DNA of 64,000 bases from Paenibacillus senegalimassiliensis (GCF_001486585.1 NZ_LN909037.1:1-64000); one strand, 5' to 3'; positions 8,870-18,561 are shown, counted from the first letter of the stretch. Numbers and translations are program-made. Notes: generated by a model from the sequence alone, not told the origin.

Positions 8870-10120
8870 ATGCAATTGAAGAAATGGCAGCATAAGCTCA
8901 TAGTGATATCCTTACTGGTTTTAATCTTTGGTTTTACCTTGGTGAACCTGTTCAGCTATTCATCCCAGGCATCCTCTTCTCTAGAGCAACGGCAGCTTAC
9001 GCAGAAGCCAGAACTTACCGTACCCAGTGTTCTATCCGGGCAGTTCATGCTGGAACTGGAGGATTACTTTGCGGACCACTTTGCCTTTAGAAGTCTGCTG
9101 GTGCAGGCGGGAGCTTATTTAAAGGAGTGGAAGGGGATACCTGGCAGCGAGCAAGCGGTTCTACTTCAGCAGGGGAGTGATAACACGGTGCAGAAGGTGG
9201 GGGAGGCGAGTGTCTCCAATCAAAATAACACCCAGTACCTTATATATAAGGACCGGGCCTATACCTTGTATCAATATTCCCCTGCCGCTGCCGAAGCCTA
9301 TGCGGAAGCTATAAATAACTTTCAACAATCGGCCGACCCGGAATTGCGTGTTTATTCGCTGCTTGCTCCAACCTCGGCTGAGTTCATTGAATCTGAGGAG
9401 TATCAAGAGCTAACGGATTCGCAGGCTGCGGCATTTAATCATGTTAATGAACAACTAGCCTCTGAGGTTGGAAGGGTTGATGTAATTGATGCACTCCAGC
9501 AGCATACTCAGGAGAATATCTATTTTCGCACGGACCATCATTGGACCGCTTTGGGGGCATACTATGCTTATACTGAATTGATGAAATCAATGGGAGAAGA
9601 AGCGATTCCATTAACCAGTTATACGGCGGGGGAAATGACTAACTTTCTGGGGTCTGCTTATAAGGCCACGTTGAATGTGCAGCTCAAAAAAGCTCCCGAT
9701 ACGATTACGTACTACGAGCCGCTAGACGATTATACGTATACCCGGCATTTGACGACGGGCAAGACGGTAACCGGACAACTGGTAGATCCCGCGTATGCCA
9801 CACCTGCTAATGGCTTGTATGCCGTGTTTCTAGGGGGAGATTTCCCGTGGGGTGAAATTAATACAGGTCATACAAATGGCAAAAAAATCGTCGTCGTCAA
9901 GGATTCTTATGGAAATGCGTTGATTCCTTTTCTGCTCCCGCATTTTGAGACGGTGTATTATGTAGACCCCCGTTACTTTACGGGTAGTCTCACCGAATTT
10001 GTGGAGGAGCACGGGGCAACAGATGTCCTGTTCCTGAGCAGTGCCACAGCCACGCGAACAACAGGAATGGCACAACTTATCAATCAAATTGCAATTGGTA
10101 CAGAAAATGGAAACAAATAA
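8870..10120 (+). CDS. DHHW-family (AlgJ/AlgX-like) acyl-transfer partner
   Basis: A membrane-anchored extracellular protein of 416 residues. One N-terminal transmembrane anchor (about 10-30) is followed by an SGNH-hydrolase-like domain. The diagnostic DHHW motif is at 222-225, and a DSY segment at 345-347 could hold the nucleophile serine. Such proteins work with MBOAT enzymes to O-acetylate polysaccharides. An AAGGAGG site precedes the ATG, and the gene is cotranscribed with the MBOAT gene. A terminator follows. The role as an acyl-transfer partner is a family inference. Confidence 0.86.
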   Translation: MQLKKWQHKLIVISLLVLIFGFTLVNLFSYSSQASSSLEQRQLTQKPELTVPSVLSGQFMLELEDYFADHFAFRSLLVQAGAYLKEWKGIPGSEQAVLLQQGSDNTVQKVGEASVSNQNNTQYLIYKDRAYTLYQYSPAAAEAYAEAINNFQQSADPELRVYSLLAPTSAEFIESEEYQELTDSQAAAFNHVNEQLASEVGRVDVIDALQQHTQENIYFRTDHHWTALGAYYAYTELMKSMGEEAIPLTSYTAGEMTNFLGSAYKATLNVQLKKAPDTITYYEPLDDYTYTRHLTTGKTVTGQLVDPAYATPANGLYAVFLGGDFPWGEINTGHTNGKKIVVVKDSYGNALIPFLLPHFETVYYVDPRYFTGSLTEFVEEHGATDVLFLSSATATRTTGMAQLINQIAIGTENGNK

Positions 10121-10170
10121 GCTAAAAGAACTACAATAAAGTAACCTTTTAACCGATGAAATAGATAAAA

Positions 10171-10207
10171 GGCAGCTTGCAAAGCGATGCTTTGGGGCTG
10201 CTTTTTT
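10171..10207 (+). terminator. terminator of the MBOAT/DHHW operon
   Basis: GGCAGC...GCTGC with an inner perfect CAAAGC/GCTTTG hairpin, followed by six T. It isolates the accessory block from radA. Confidence 0.85.
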
Positions 10208-10353
10208 ATAACCTGCTCCTAAATACCCGGCTCTGGGCCAAAGACTTGCTGAATGACTTTCGAGAAAGCCGAAAGGGTGGTAAAATTTGAGTCATGGAGT
10301 CAGATTGAAATCCACAGCCCGGAAAATTTTGCATACGTGAGAAGGAGCGGGAA

Positions 10354-11721
10354 ATGGTTAAAGTAAAAACAAAGTTTCTCTGTAATGAATGCGGCTATGA
10401 GTCGCCGAAATGGTACGGCAAGTGTCCGGGCTGCGGAGCGTGGAATTCCATGACGGAAGAAATTGAAAAGACCGTCAAGACACAAGGGATGAATTCTGGA
10501 ATATTTCATGCGAAAGAAACACCGCAATCAATCATAAATATAGAAAGCGGCAAAGAGCCGCGTATTCAAACGGGCATCGGCGAATTAAACCGGGTGCTTG
10601 GGGGTGGCGTGGTTCCTGGATCGTTAGTGCTTGTTGGTGGCGATCCGGGTATTGGTAAGTCAACTTTGCTGCTGCAAACCTCCCACGAAATGGCCCGCAC
10701 CGGTCTTAAAGTGCTATATATATCGGGGGAAGAATCGGTTCGTCAAACCAAGCTGCGAGCGGAGCGGCTAGGAGCTTTGTCTGCGGAACTATTCGTGTTG
10801 TGTGAGAGCAGCATGGATGCGATTGAAGCGGCGATTGAGATGGTGAAACCGGACTTCCTGGTCATTGACTCGATTCAAACCGTCTATTTGCCGGAAGTTA
10901 CTAGCGCACCCGGCAGTGTATCCCAGGTTCGCGAATGTACAGCCCGATTTATGCGAATTGCCAAGGGGCAAGGAATTGCGACCGTGCTTGTAGGCCATGT
11001 TACCAAGGAAGGAGCTATTGCCGGTCCAAGGCTCCTGGAGCATATGGTGGATTGTGTGCTTTACTTCGAGGGAGAACGTCATCATTCCTACCGGCTATTG
11101 CGGGCCGTCAAGAACCGCTTTGGCTCGACCAATGAGATCGGCATCTTTGAAATGAACGAGGCTGGCCTGACGGAGGTGGCCAATCCTTCGGAATTGTTCC
11201 TGTCGGAACGTCCGCTGGGCGTGGCTGGCTCTACTGTAGTCGCCAGCATGGAAGGCACCAGACCGATTCTGGTGGAACTGCAGGCCTTGATTGCGGCCAC
11301 GCACTTTCCTTCTCCGCGCAGAATGGCGACAGGGGTCGATCACCAGCGGATGAATCTGATCATCGCTGTTCTGGAGAAGCGCATGGGCATGTTCCTGCAA
11401 AATCAGGACGCCTATGTCAATCTGGCCGGCGGGGTCAAGCTGGATGAACCGGCTGTCGATCTGGCTATTGCGGTCAGTGTAGCATCCAGCTTCCGTGATA
11501 TCCCGACTAAGCCCCACGACGTCATCTTCGGCGAGGTAGGCTTGACCGGTGAGGTGAGAGGGGTCTCCCGAGCGGAACAACGGGTGAAGGAAGCAGCCAA
11601 GCTTGGCTTCAAACGGATCATCCTGCCGGAGAAGAGCATGAAGGGGTGGAAGGCACCACAAGGGATTAAATTAGTAGGAGTAAATACCGTTGCAGATGCG
11701 CTAGCTGTCGCGTTAGATTAG
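10354..11721 (+). CDS. radA: RadA/Sms, DNA recombination and branch-migration ATPase
   Basis: RadA is a RecA-like hexameric helicase that extends recombination intermediates. The 455-residue protein has a zinc finger (Cys10, 13, 24, 27), Walker [10 protein letters not shown] at 95-103, the RadA-specific KNRFG motif at 253-257 and a C-terminal Lon-protease-like domain. In B. subtilis it also lies between clpC and disA. Here the accessory block separates it from clpC. AAGGAG lies before the ATG. It is probably cotranscribed with disA, which starts 13 nt after its stop. Confidence 0.97.
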   Translation: MVKVKTKFLCNECGYESPKWYGKCPGCGAWNSMTEEIEKTVKTQGMNSGIFHAKETPQSIINIESGKEPRIQTGIGELNRVLGGGVVPGSLVLVGGDPGIGKSTLLLQTSHEMARTGLKVLYISGEESVRQTKLRAERLGALSAELFVLCESSMDAIEAAIEMVKPDFLVIDSIQTVYLPEVTSAPGSVSQVRECTARFMRIAKGQGIATVLVGHVTKEGAIAGPRLLEHMVDCVLYFEGERHHSYRLLRAVKNRFGSTNEIGIFEMNEAGLTEVANPSELFLSERPLGVAGSTVVASMEGTRPILVELQALIAATHFPSPRRMATGVDHQRMNLIIAVLEKRMGMFLQNQDAYVNLAGGVKLDEPAVDLAIAVSVASSFRDIPTKPHDVIFGEVGLTGEVRGVSRAEQRVKEAAKLGFKRIILPEKSMKGWKAPQGIKLVGVNTVADALAVALD

Positions 11722-11734
11722 GGGGCATTAATTG

Positions 11735-12811
11735 ATGAAAGAAACTACTCATGCAGAGAAAATGAACGACTTGCTGAGGCTTGTGGCCCCGGGAACGCAC
11801 TTTCGTGACGGGCTTGAGAACGTTCTGCGCGCGAAGACCGGCGGACTGATCGTTGTTGGCTACAGCCCGGAGGTGATGGAGGTGGTTGAAGGAGGCTTCT
11901 CCATTAACTGTGATTTCTCGCCTAACTATCTTTACGAATTGGCGAAGATGGATGGAGCCATCATTCTCAGCGAAGATTTAAAGCGAATTTTATATGCTAA
12001 CACCCAACTGATTCCCGATTCCTCCATTGCTTCTGCGGAGACCGGGATTCGGCACCGCACAGCGGAACGGGTCGCCAAGCAGACTGGGAAGCTGGTGGTC
12101 TCTATCTCCCAGCGGCGGAATATCATTACCTTGTACCAAGGGGGATTACGTTACGCCCTGAAGGAAATCGGTGTTATCCTGACGAAGGCTAACCAGGCCA
12201 TTCAGACCTTGGAGAAGTATCGCTCCGTGTTGAATCAGGCCCTTACCAATCTGACGGCTTCCGAATTTGAGGAATTGGTCTCCTTGCCCGAGGTCATCAA
12301 TGTCATTCAGCGGGTAGAGATGGTTATTCGTATCAAAATGGAGATTAAGCGGTTTATCAATGAATTGGGTACAGAAGGCCGACTGATCAGCATGCAAATG
12401 GAGGAACTGGTCAGCAATATGGAAGAGGAAGCTTGGCTGCTGTACAAGGATTATGCCAAGGAAGGCCACGATGAAGCCATTCGGGAAATTATTCTCGGAC
12501 TCAAGCGCTCTACCGATGATGAATTGCTGGACGACGTTCATATCACGAAGCTGCTTGGTTATCCATCCTCGGCTGCGACCTCGGAGGAATTGATCTCACC
12601 ACGTGGCTACCGGGTGCTGAACAAGATACCACGGCTCCCGAATGTCATCATCCATAATCTGGTGGAACGGTTCGAGGAATTACCTCATGTAATGATGGCC
12701 AGCATTGAGGAATTGGACGAAGTAGACGGAATTGGAGAGGTTCGCGCTCGCGCGATCAAGGAAGGACTCAAGCGTCTTCAAGAGCAAGTGTTCATTGACA
12801 GACAAATTTAA
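11735..12811 (+). CDS. disA: DisA, DNA-integrity scanning diadenylate cyclase
   Basis: DisA makes c-di-AMP from two ATP and pauses at branched DNA. Residues about 10-150 form the DAC domain with the catalytic DGA triplet at 73-75 and RHRTAE at 106-111. A helical linker and a C-terminal helix-hairpin-helix DNA-binding domain (about 300-358) follow. Length is 358 residues, as in B. subtilis. Start ATG 11735 is preferred over TTG 11732. It sits directly after radA, whose product is known to restrain DisA activity in B. subtilis. Confidence 0.97.
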   Translation: MKETTHAEKMNDLLRLVAPGTHFRDGLENVLRAKTGGLIVVGYSPEVMEVVEGGFSINCDFSPNYLYELAKMDGAIILSEDLKRILYANTQLIPDSSIASAETGIRHRTAERVAKQTGKLVVSISQRRNIITLYQGGLRYALKEIGVILTKANQAIQTLEKYRSVLNQALTNLTASEFEELVSLPEVINVIQRVEMVIRIKMEIKRFINELGTEGRLISMQMEELVSNMEEEAWLLYKDYAKEGHDEAIREIILGLKRSTDDELLDDVHITKLLGYPSSAATSEELISPRGYRVLNKIPRLPNVIIHNLVERFEELPHVMMASIEELDEVDGIGEVRARAIKEGLKRLQEQVFIDRQI

Positions 12812-12861
12812 ATCACCTATCATCAATGGATGGTTAAGGAATATCTATTCGAGGTGAAGAG

Positions 12862-13596
12862 ATGATTACGAAATCAATTCCAAGTCTGTTCACGTTAGGA
12901 AACATGGTTCTCGGCATGCTGGCTATCATTCTGGCGACGGAAGAACGCTTTAGCTTGGCCGCCATTATGGTGATTGTTGCCATGCTGCTTGATGGTTTGG
13001 ACGGACGGGTGGCTAGGGCGCTGAATGCTCAAAGCGAATTTGGGAAAGAACTGGACTCCTTGTCGGACATCATTTCGTTTGGGATTGCACCAGCATTGAT
13101 TATGTATCTGATCTCCTTTCATAGCATTCCCACGGGCATGGCTTGGGCCGTCACGGCGATTTTCCCCCTTTGCGGAGCGCTGAGATTGGCTCGCTTCAAC
13201 GTCCAGAAGGGAATCCCCGGATATTTTATCGGCTTGCCGATTCCGGCAGCCGGTGGTGTGCTTGCCACCTTATCGCTGTTTTACCGGGAATTTACGGCTC
13301 CGTATTTTGTGGTATCGATGTTATTGCTCTCTTATCTGATGATTAGCACTGTTAAATATCCTAACTTCAAGAAGGTAGGATTACCTAAGAAGGCGGTGGC
13401 CTATACCCCGCTGGTGGTCATTTTTGCCGTAGTTATTGCGGTTATTTTCCCTGACCAGATGGCCAAACTCATTTTTATCCCGTTAGTGGTCTATGCGTTG
13501 TATGGGTTTAACCAGAATATCAAACGCCTGGTTCGCCGCAGACGACGGCAAGACGACAAAGCAGATGGAGAAGAAGGTTATCGCTCCAAGCGCTGA
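12862..13596 (+). CDS. pssA: CDP-diacylglycerol-serine O-phosphatidyltransferase
   Basis: A polytopic enzyme making phosphatidylserine from CDP-diacylglycerol and serine, the step towards phosphatidylethanolamine. The CDP-alcohol phosphotransferase signature is complete: Asp44, Asp47-Gly48, Ala51-Arg52, Gly61, Asp65 and Asp69. Several hydrophobic segments follow and the tail is strongly basic (residues about 220-235). GAGGTGAAGAG precedes the ATG. It lies 50 nt after disA and is likely cotranscribed with it. Serine is the probable substrate because the early position of the motif and overall length fit PssA rather than PgsA. Confidence 0.87.
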   Translation: MITKSIPSLFTLGNMVLGMLAIILATEERFSLAAIMVIVAMLLDGLDGRVARALNAQSEFGKELDSLSDIISFGIAPALIMYLISFHSIPTGMAWAVTAIFPLCGALRLARFNVQKGIPGYFIGLPIPAAGGVLATLSLFYREFTAPYFVVSMLLLSYLMISTVKYPNFKKVGLPKKAVAYTPLVVIFAVVIAVIFPDQMAKLIFIPLVVYALYGFNQNIKRLVRRRRRQDDKADGEEGYRSKR

Positions 13597-13642
13597 CGGG
13601 TTTTGTGGATATTAGGGTGAAAGTTAACATACGTGAAGCTCA

Positions 13643-13669
13643 AGGGCCATCCTGTGCGGGGTGGCTTTT
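13643..13669 (+). terminator. terminator after pssA
   Basis: GCCATCC pairs with GGGTGGC (one G-T pair) around a short loop and is followed by TTTT. It is a modest intrinsic terminator for the radA-disA-pssA transcript. Confidence 0.65.
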
Positions 13670-13702
13670 AAATTTGAGTTCATAAGCTCATATAGTAAAC
13701 CT

Positions 13703-13749
13703 AAAAAAGGCATGGATCTTCCCACGGGGAAACAGATCCATGCCTTTTT
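13703..13749. terminator. bidirectional terminator
   Basis: A perfect 16-bp stem, AAAAAGGCATGGATCT with AGATCCATGCCTTTTT, has A and T runs on both sides. It can stop transcription in both directions, between pssA (+) and the reverse-strand gene that ends at 13781. Confidence 0.9.
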
Positions 13750-13780
13750 GGTATGTTCTTTGATGGGCGGGAGGTTGTGC

Positions 13781-14176
13781 TTACGACAAGTTAAACAGAC
13801 CCAGCGTGGCGCATTTCTGTGACTCCTGCTCCATAATTTCTTGCATATCAATATCCAGGAGATTGCAAAGGGCAGACATATAGAAAAGGTTGCGTCCAAG
13901 CTCACCCGCAATAGCATCCCGGCAATTCTCACAAAGTTCGCCTTGCACATGCTTGGCGATGGTCTCCTTAGCTTGCTGCAAATCCAAGCCAGGCTCGAAA
14001 TCCTGCCTGGTTGCGTGCAGTTCAATGCATCCGCATTCTGTCACGGATTTGGTTACTGAACGAACGGCGGCAGCGTTGGTTTGTCCCATTTTGGACAGGA
14101 CATCTAGCAGACTGCGGTGACGGAGCAACAATTCAGACACTTGTTCTTGAAAAGATTGAAGGCTTGGTGCGCTCAT
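13781..14176 (-). CDS. 131-residue cysteine-containing protein of unknown function
   Basis: I do not recognise this family with certainty. The start has a GGTGGAT Shine-Dalgarno, its own promoter (14210-14239) and a strong terminator, so it is a real single-gene unit. Visible features are a helical N-terminus, CGC at 48-50, a CENC pair at 82-85 and a C-terminal segment ELGRNLFYMSALCNLLDID (92-110) that resembles the last helices of MazG-like NTP pyrophosphatases, though acidic metal ligands are not obvious. Four cysteines could bind a metal. It is the only reverse-strand gene among the left-hand housekeeping genes. Confidence 0.8.
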   Translation of the reverse strand: MSAPSLQSFQEQVSELLLRHRSLLDVLSKMGQTNAAAVRSVTKSVTECGCIELHATRQDFEPGLDLQQAKETIAKHVQGELCENCRDAIAGELGRNLFYMSALCNLLDIDMQEIMEQESQKCATLGLFNLS

Positions 14177-14209
14177 TTTCCATCCACCTCAATATTATGA
14201 ATTGAATTC

Positions 14210-14239
14210 ATTATATTCCACCTATTCCTCCGATATCAA
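14210..14239 (-). promoter_or_regulatory. promoter of the 131-residue protein gene
   Basis: On the reverse strand, TTGATA (14239-14234), an 18-nt spacer and a perfect TATAAT (14215-14210) lie 34 nt before the start codon. Confidence 0.72.
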
Positions 14240-14379
14240 CCTGAAATCCCATACCATAAGGGGCTGCTGCGGCTTGCGGCCATTTTTTCGCCAAAAAAGT
14301 TAGGCCTTCTCGGATTATGTATCCAATATTTGGTTCATACTGGCTAAAGAAAATACTTATTCAGGAGGTGAAGAAAGGC

Positions 14380-15468
14380 GTGCTGAAAAAATATTTGCTG
14401 ATGTTGTCCGGTTTGTGCGGAGCATGGCTCGGTTATACGACCGGTGGCTTGATGGGGATTATGCCAGAGACTATACAGGGCTGGTTCCGTGAACTGCCTC
14501 CTATTGTGGCGAATTTATTGTGGGCAGCGGCTGGTGCTATCCTGTTCTTGTTTCTGTTCTCTTTGGCTGCAGACGTCGTATCTTCTAAAGTAAAATCGTG
14601 GGTAGCGACCTTAACGCAAATTCCAATGAATGAGATGACGGCCGGTGCGGTCGGTCTGACTGCGGGACTTCTTCTTTCTTTAACGGTCTATCCCCTGTTA
14701 TCTTGGCTTGGGGATCTGGAAAGTTTGGCCCGGTTTGCAGGTTCTGCCCTGCTGGGCTATATCGGCTTATGTGTTGGATTGGCGAAGAAGGAAGAATTAT
14801 CTCTACTCTGGAAGTCAGGAGCTTGGGGAGGGGCGGGAGCCGATGAAGAGCGCTGGTCTGAGGAACATAAGATTCTGGATACAAGCGTGATTATCGACGG
14901 TCGCATTGCAGACATTTGCAAGACGGGTTTTATTGAGGGGACGATCGTTATTCCCGAGTTCGTGCTTGAGGAACTGCAGCATATTGCCGACTCTTCAGAC
15001 TTGTTGAAGCGGAATCGTGGACGCCGCGGGCTGGATATTCTGAACAAGATTCAGAAGGAACTGGACGTGAAGGTCATGATTTATGAAGGAGACTTCGAAG
15101 ATATTTCCGAGGTGGACAGCAAGCTGGTCAAGTTGGCGAAGGTCCTGCCGGGGAAAGTCGTGACGAATGATTTCAACCTGAACAAGGTATGTGAGCTTCA
15201 GGGGGTATCTGTGCTGAACATCAATGATTTGGCCAATGCCGTGAAGCCGGTTGTACTGCCGGGCGAGGAAATTATGGTTCAGGTGATCAAGGACGGCAAG
15301 GAGCATGGGCAAGGTGTGGCCTATCTGGACGATGGAACGATGATCGTTGTGGAAGGCGGACGTGACTATATTGGCAGCATTACAGAGGTACTGGTGACCA
15401 GTGTATTGCAAACCTCGGCGGGGCGAATGATTTTTGCCAAGCCAAAACTGTTGGAAAAAGCCCAGTAA
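14380..15468 (+). CDS. yacL: YacL-type PIN/TRAM membrane protein
   Basis: A predicted RNase-like protein with four N-terminal transmembrane segments, a PIN domain and a C-terminal TRAM nucleic-acid-binding domain (about 285-345). The PIN signature ILDTSVIIDGRIADI begins near 165 with Asp167, and a later acidic pair lies in VTNDFNLNK. The open frame extends upstream to 14317, but GTG 14380 is the likely start: AGGAGGTG at 14363-14370 is well placed and 362 residues fits the family. It is the first gene of the isoprenoid/tRNA-synthetase cluster. Its biological role is not established. Confidence 0.9.
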   Translation: MLKKYLLMLSGLCGAWLGYTTGGLMGIMPETIQGWFRELPPIVANLLWAAAGAILFLFLFSLAADVVSSKVKSWVATLTQIPMNEMTAGAVGLTAGLLLSLTVYPLLSWLGDLESLARFAGSALLGYIGLCVGLAKKEELSLLWKSGAWGGAGADEERWSEEHKILDTSVIIDGRIADICKTGFIEGTIVIPEFVLEELQHIADSSDLLKRNRGRRGLDILNKIQKELDVKVMIYEGDFEDISEVDSKLVKLAKVLPGKVVTNDFNLNKVCELQGVSVLNINDLANAVKPVVLPGEEIMVQVIKDGKEHGQGVAYLDDGTMIVVEGGRDYIGSITEVLVTSVLQTSAGRMIFAKPKLLEKAQ

Positions 15469-15531
15469 TTCGGTATGATGGGAGTAAATGCGTTTAGTCG
15501 TATTTACTTTCGGGCAAGGGTGAGGCAGAAC

Positions 15532-16233
15532 GTGGAGTTACAAGCGAACGGCGATATTGGTGTCATCGTGGTGGCAGCGGGCCGCGGTACGCGTATGGGA
15601 ACGGTGGAGAGCAAGCAGTATCTTATGCTGGAGGACAAGCCGATCATCATTCATACGCTGGAGGCGTTTGACCGCCATCCGCTGATTTCACAAATCGTAC
15701 TGGTAACAGGTGAACAGGATGTGGACCGTTGCCAGGCATGGATTGCTGAATATGGAATGCGAGGCCACATACAAGTTATTGCGGGCGGCGCCGAGCGTCA
15801 GCATTCGGTATACCAGGGATTGCTACAGCTTAGCACGCCCTGGGTACTGGTGCATGACGGCGTCCGCCCTTTTGTTGCAGCCGAGCATATTACGGCTTGC
15901 TGTGAGGCGGTGAAGGCACACGGTGCAGCCGTGCTGGCCGTACCTGTGAAGGATACAATCAAGCAGGCAGAGGAACAGGACTGGGTAGCCTCTACCCTGG
16001 ACCGTCGCTTGCTGTGGTCCATTCAGACCCCGCAGGCTTTTCGCTTGAAGGATTTGCTGGCTGCTCATGAGCAGGCGGAGGCGCAGGACTTTGTAGGTAC
16101 GGATGACTCTATGCTGGTGGAGCGCCTGGGTATTCGGGTCAAGCTGGTGGAGGGGGATTACCGCAACATCAAGCTGACAACGCCTGAGGATTTGGATTAT
16201 GCGGCATTTCTCCGTCAGCAGGCGCGGTCGTAA
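15532..16233 (+). CDS. ispD: 2-C-methyl-D-erythritol 4-phosphate cytidylyltransferase
   Basis: Third enzyme of the MEP isoprenoid pathway; it couples CTP to methylerythritol phosphate. The nucleotide-binding AAGRGTRMG is at residues 15-23, and the ESKQYL segment follows at 26-31. The frame opens at 15475, but GTG 15532 with GGTGAGG upstream gives 233 residues, normal for IspD; the extra 19 residues look unlike the family. ispF follows after 83 nt, as in B. subtilis. Confidence 0.94.
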   Translation: MELQANGDIGVIVVAAGRGTRMGTVESKQYLMLEDKPIIIHTLEAFDRHPLISQIVLVTGEQDVDRCQAWIAEYGMRGHIQVIAGGAERQHSVYQGLLQLSTPWVLVHDGVRPFVAAEHITACCEAVKAHGAAVLAVPVKDTIKQAEEQDWVASTLDRRLLWSIQTPQAFRLKDLLAAHEQAEAQDFVGTDDSMLVERLGIRVKLVEGDYRNIKLTTPEDLDYAAFLRQQARS

Positions 16234-16316
16234 GCCTCATATCGGCAGCAGGCACCTATGAGTTCACCCGTATTTTATAGCAAGGGCCATTATATGTCAG
16301 GGAGAGGATTTATCAT

Positions 16317-16805
16317 ATGTTAAAGGTAGGGCAAGGTTTCGACGTGCACCAGTTGGTAGAGGGCAGGCCATGCATCATTGGTGGCGTAGAGATTCCGTAT
16401 GAGAAAGGGCTGTTGGGCCATTCCGATGCTGATGTCTTGCTCCATGCGATAAGTGATGCGATTCTGGGAGCGTTGGGGCTTGGAGATATCGGACGTCATT
16501 TTCCGGATACGGACCCTGCGTTCAAGGATGCGGACAGTGTTGTACTTCTGGAGCGGGTCTGGGAGATGGCCGGAGACCGGGGATACAGCTTGGGAAATCT
16601 TGATGCAACTCTGATCGCGCAGAAACCCAAGATGGCGCCTTATATTCCGCAAATGGTAGAGGTAATTGCTCGTACCCTGGGTACCGAGGCAGAGCGAATT
16701 AATGTGAAGGCGACCACGACTGAGCAGCTTGGATTTACCGGGCGCGGCGAGGGGATTGCGGCACAGTGCATTGTCTGTTTAGTTTCAAATATGCTATCAT
16801 CATAA
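16317..16805 (+). CDS. ispF: 2-C-methyl-D-erythritol 2,4-cyclodiphosphate synthase
   Basis: Fifth enzyme of the MEP pathway; it cyclises the CDP-methylerythritol phosphate intermediate with release of CMP. The 162-residue protein shows the zinc ligands Asp9, His11 and His43 and the [15 protein letters not shown] segment. The substrate-binding [19 protein letters not shown] motif is near the C-terminus. It is paired with ispD. A 168-bp palindromic repeat lies 12 nt after the stop and separates it from gltX. Confidence 0.96.
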   Translation: MLKVGQGFDVHQLVEGRPCIIGGVEIPYEKGLLGHSDADVLLHAISDAILGALGLGDIGRHFPDTDPAFKDADSVVLLERVWEMAGDRGYSLGNLDATLIAQKPKMAPYIPQMVEVIARTLGTEAERINVKATTTEQLGFTGRGEGIAAQCIVCLVSNMLSS

Positions 16806-16817
16806 ACTTGTAAGGTA

Positions 16818-16985
16818 GTTCAAAAAGTCGTCTTCCCAGGACGAAGCTGTTCGAGAAGTGGATTCGACATCGAATCTTGAATTCAACCGGGACTTCCGTT
16901 GCTCACGTACCCAATACGTACGCTCCGCTACTCAGTCCCTAGCTTCATCCAATCTTCTCGGTCCTGAAAACCCGACTTTTTGAAC
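16818..16985. repeat. 168-bp palindromic intergenic repeat, copy A
   Basis: Bounded by perfect 13-bp inverted ends, GTTCAAAAAGTCG and CGACTTTTTGAAC, with a further imperfect inverted segment inside (CAGGAC...GTCCTG). A second copy of the same length and about 85% identity by eye lies in the opposite orientation at 23998-24165. It holds no open frame or transposase. Inner hairpin CGTAC (16906-16910) pairs with GTACG (16918-16922). It sits inside the ispF-gltX gap with no terminator T-run. Confidence 0.9.
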
Positions 16986-17033
16986 ATAAACTTATAGAGG
17001 TTCAAAAGAGGTTGATTAACGGGAGGGATTAGC

Positions 17034-18494
17034 ATGGCAGAAGTTCGCGTGCGTTATGCGCCGAGTCCGACGGGTCATTTACATATCGGAAATGCCAGAA
17101 CGGCGTTATTTAATTATTTGTTTGCCAGACATCATGGCGGGAAATTTGTGATTCGCATTGAGGATACGGACATGAAGCGTAACGTAGCTGGTGGGGAAGA
17201 GAACCAGCTTACTTACCTGAAATGGCTTGGAATCGATTGGGATGAAAGTGTGGACGTAGGCGGAGACTATGGTCCATATCGCCAAACGGAGCGTCTGGAA
17301 TTATACCGCCCGTTGGTTCAGGATTTGCTGGACCGTGGGCTGGCTTACCGCTGTTATTGCACCGAAGAAGAACTGGAGAAGGAGCGCGAGGAGCAATCGG
17401 CTCGTGGGGAAACTCCGCGCTATTCTGGCAAACACCGGAACCTGACTTCCGAGCAAATTGCTGCCTTTGAAGCAGAAGGTCGCCCGTATAGCATTCGCTT
17501 CCGCGTACCGGAAGGTCGGACATTTACGTTTGATGATCTGGTCAAAGGACCGATCTCCTTCGAGTCCGAGGTTAGCGGTGATTTTGTTATCGTTAAAAAG
17601 GATGGCATCCCTACCTATAACTTTGCGGTAGTGCTTGATGATCATCTGATGAATATCACCCACGTTCTGCGTGGGGAAGACCATGTCTCCAACACGCCGC
17701 GGCAGCTTATGATTTACGATGCCTTCGGCTGGGAACCGCCGGTATTTGGACATATGACGCTGATCGTGGGAGATAATCACAAGAAGCTAAGCAAACGCGA
17801 CGAATCCGTCATCCAGTTCCTTGAGCAGTATGATCAACTTGGATATCTCCCTGAAGCATTGTTTAATTTCATCGCTTTACTCGGCTGGTCGCCGGAAGGC
17901 GAAGAGGAGTTCTTCACCAAGGAAGAATTGATCTCCATTTTTGATGCGAACCGCTTGTCCCGCAGTCCGGCAGTATTTGATAAGAACAAGCTGGCTCACT
18001 TGAATAACCATTACATCAAGAATGCGGATCCAGAACGTATTGCAGCACTGGCGATTCCTCATCTGCAGAAGGCGGGACGTCTTCCGGCCGAACTTAATTC
18101 GGAGCTTACGGTCTGGGCGAAGGAACTGGTTGCCTTGTATCAGGAACAAATGACCGCCGCTGCGGATATTGTAGAGTTATCCGAACTATTCTTCCGTAGT
18201 GAATTGGAGATTGATGCGGAAGGCACTGCCATTCTGAACGAACCTCAGGTTGGAGGCGTGCTTAGTGCCTTTCTGGCCAAAGCAGAAGCGCTGGCTGACT
18301 TCAGTGCAGAGCACATCGCCGCAGCAATCAAAGAGGTGCAGAAGGAGACTGGCGTGAAGGGCAAAGGACTGTTCATGCCGATTCGCGTTGCACTGACAGG
18401 ACAAATGCATGGGCGCGATTTGAACAAGACCCTTCATTTATTGGGCCGTGATAAAGTCATTGCCCGGCTCCAGGCTCGTATTGCTGCATTATAA
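17034..18494 (+). CDS. gltX: glutamyl-tRNA synthetase
   Basis: Class I aminoacyl-tRNA synthetase charging tRNA-Glu (in Bacillales also tRNA-Gln, later amidated by GatCAB; that is family knowledge). Length is 486 residues. The HLHIG form of the HIGH motif is at 15-19 and KLSKR at 251-255. GGGAGGG lies before the ATG. It follows the palindromic repeat and precedes the cysteine T-box, the same gltX-cysE-cysS order as in B. subtilis. Confidence 0.97.
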   Translation: MAEVRVRYAPSPTGHLHIGNARTALFNYLFARHHGGKFVIRIEDTDMKRNVAGGEENQLTYLKWLGIDWDESVDVGGDYGPYRQTERLELYRPLVQDLLDRGLAYRCYCTEEELEKEREEQSARGETPRYSGKHRNLTSEQIAAFEAEGRPYSIRFRVPEGRTFTFDDLVKGPISFESEVSGDFVIVKKDGIPTYNFAVVLDDHLMNITHVLRGEDHVSNTPRQLMIYDAFGWEPPVFGHMTLIVGDNHKKLSKRDESVIQFLEQYDQLGYLPEALFNFIALLGWSPEGEEEFFTKEELISIFDANRLSRSPAVFDKNKLAHLNNHYIKNADPERIAALAIPHLQKAGRLPAELNSELTVWAKELVALYQEQMTAAADIVELSELFFRSELEIDAEGTAILNEPQVGGVLSAFLAKAEALADFSAEHIAAAIKEVQKETGVKGKGLFMPIRVALTGQMHGRDLNKTLHLLGRDKVIARLQARIAAL

Positions 18495-18525
18495 GCAAAG
18501 GCTGGACGTCTTTGGTAAATCAAGC

Positions 18526-18554
18526 TTGTCAGTTGCATGGCCTTTAGGTAATAT
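18526..18554 (+). promoter_or_regulatory. promoter of the cysE-cysS operon
   Basis: TTGTCA (18526-18531), a 17-nt spacer and TAATAT (18549-18554) lie just before the T-box leader. No clear terminator follows gltX, so read-through from gltX is also possible. Confidence 0.6.
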
Positions 18555-18561
18555 AAAGGCA

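Noticed and set aside
16818..16985. insertion sequence
   Set aside because: Inverted ends are present but the 168 bp hold no transposase frame; described as a palindromic repeat instead.
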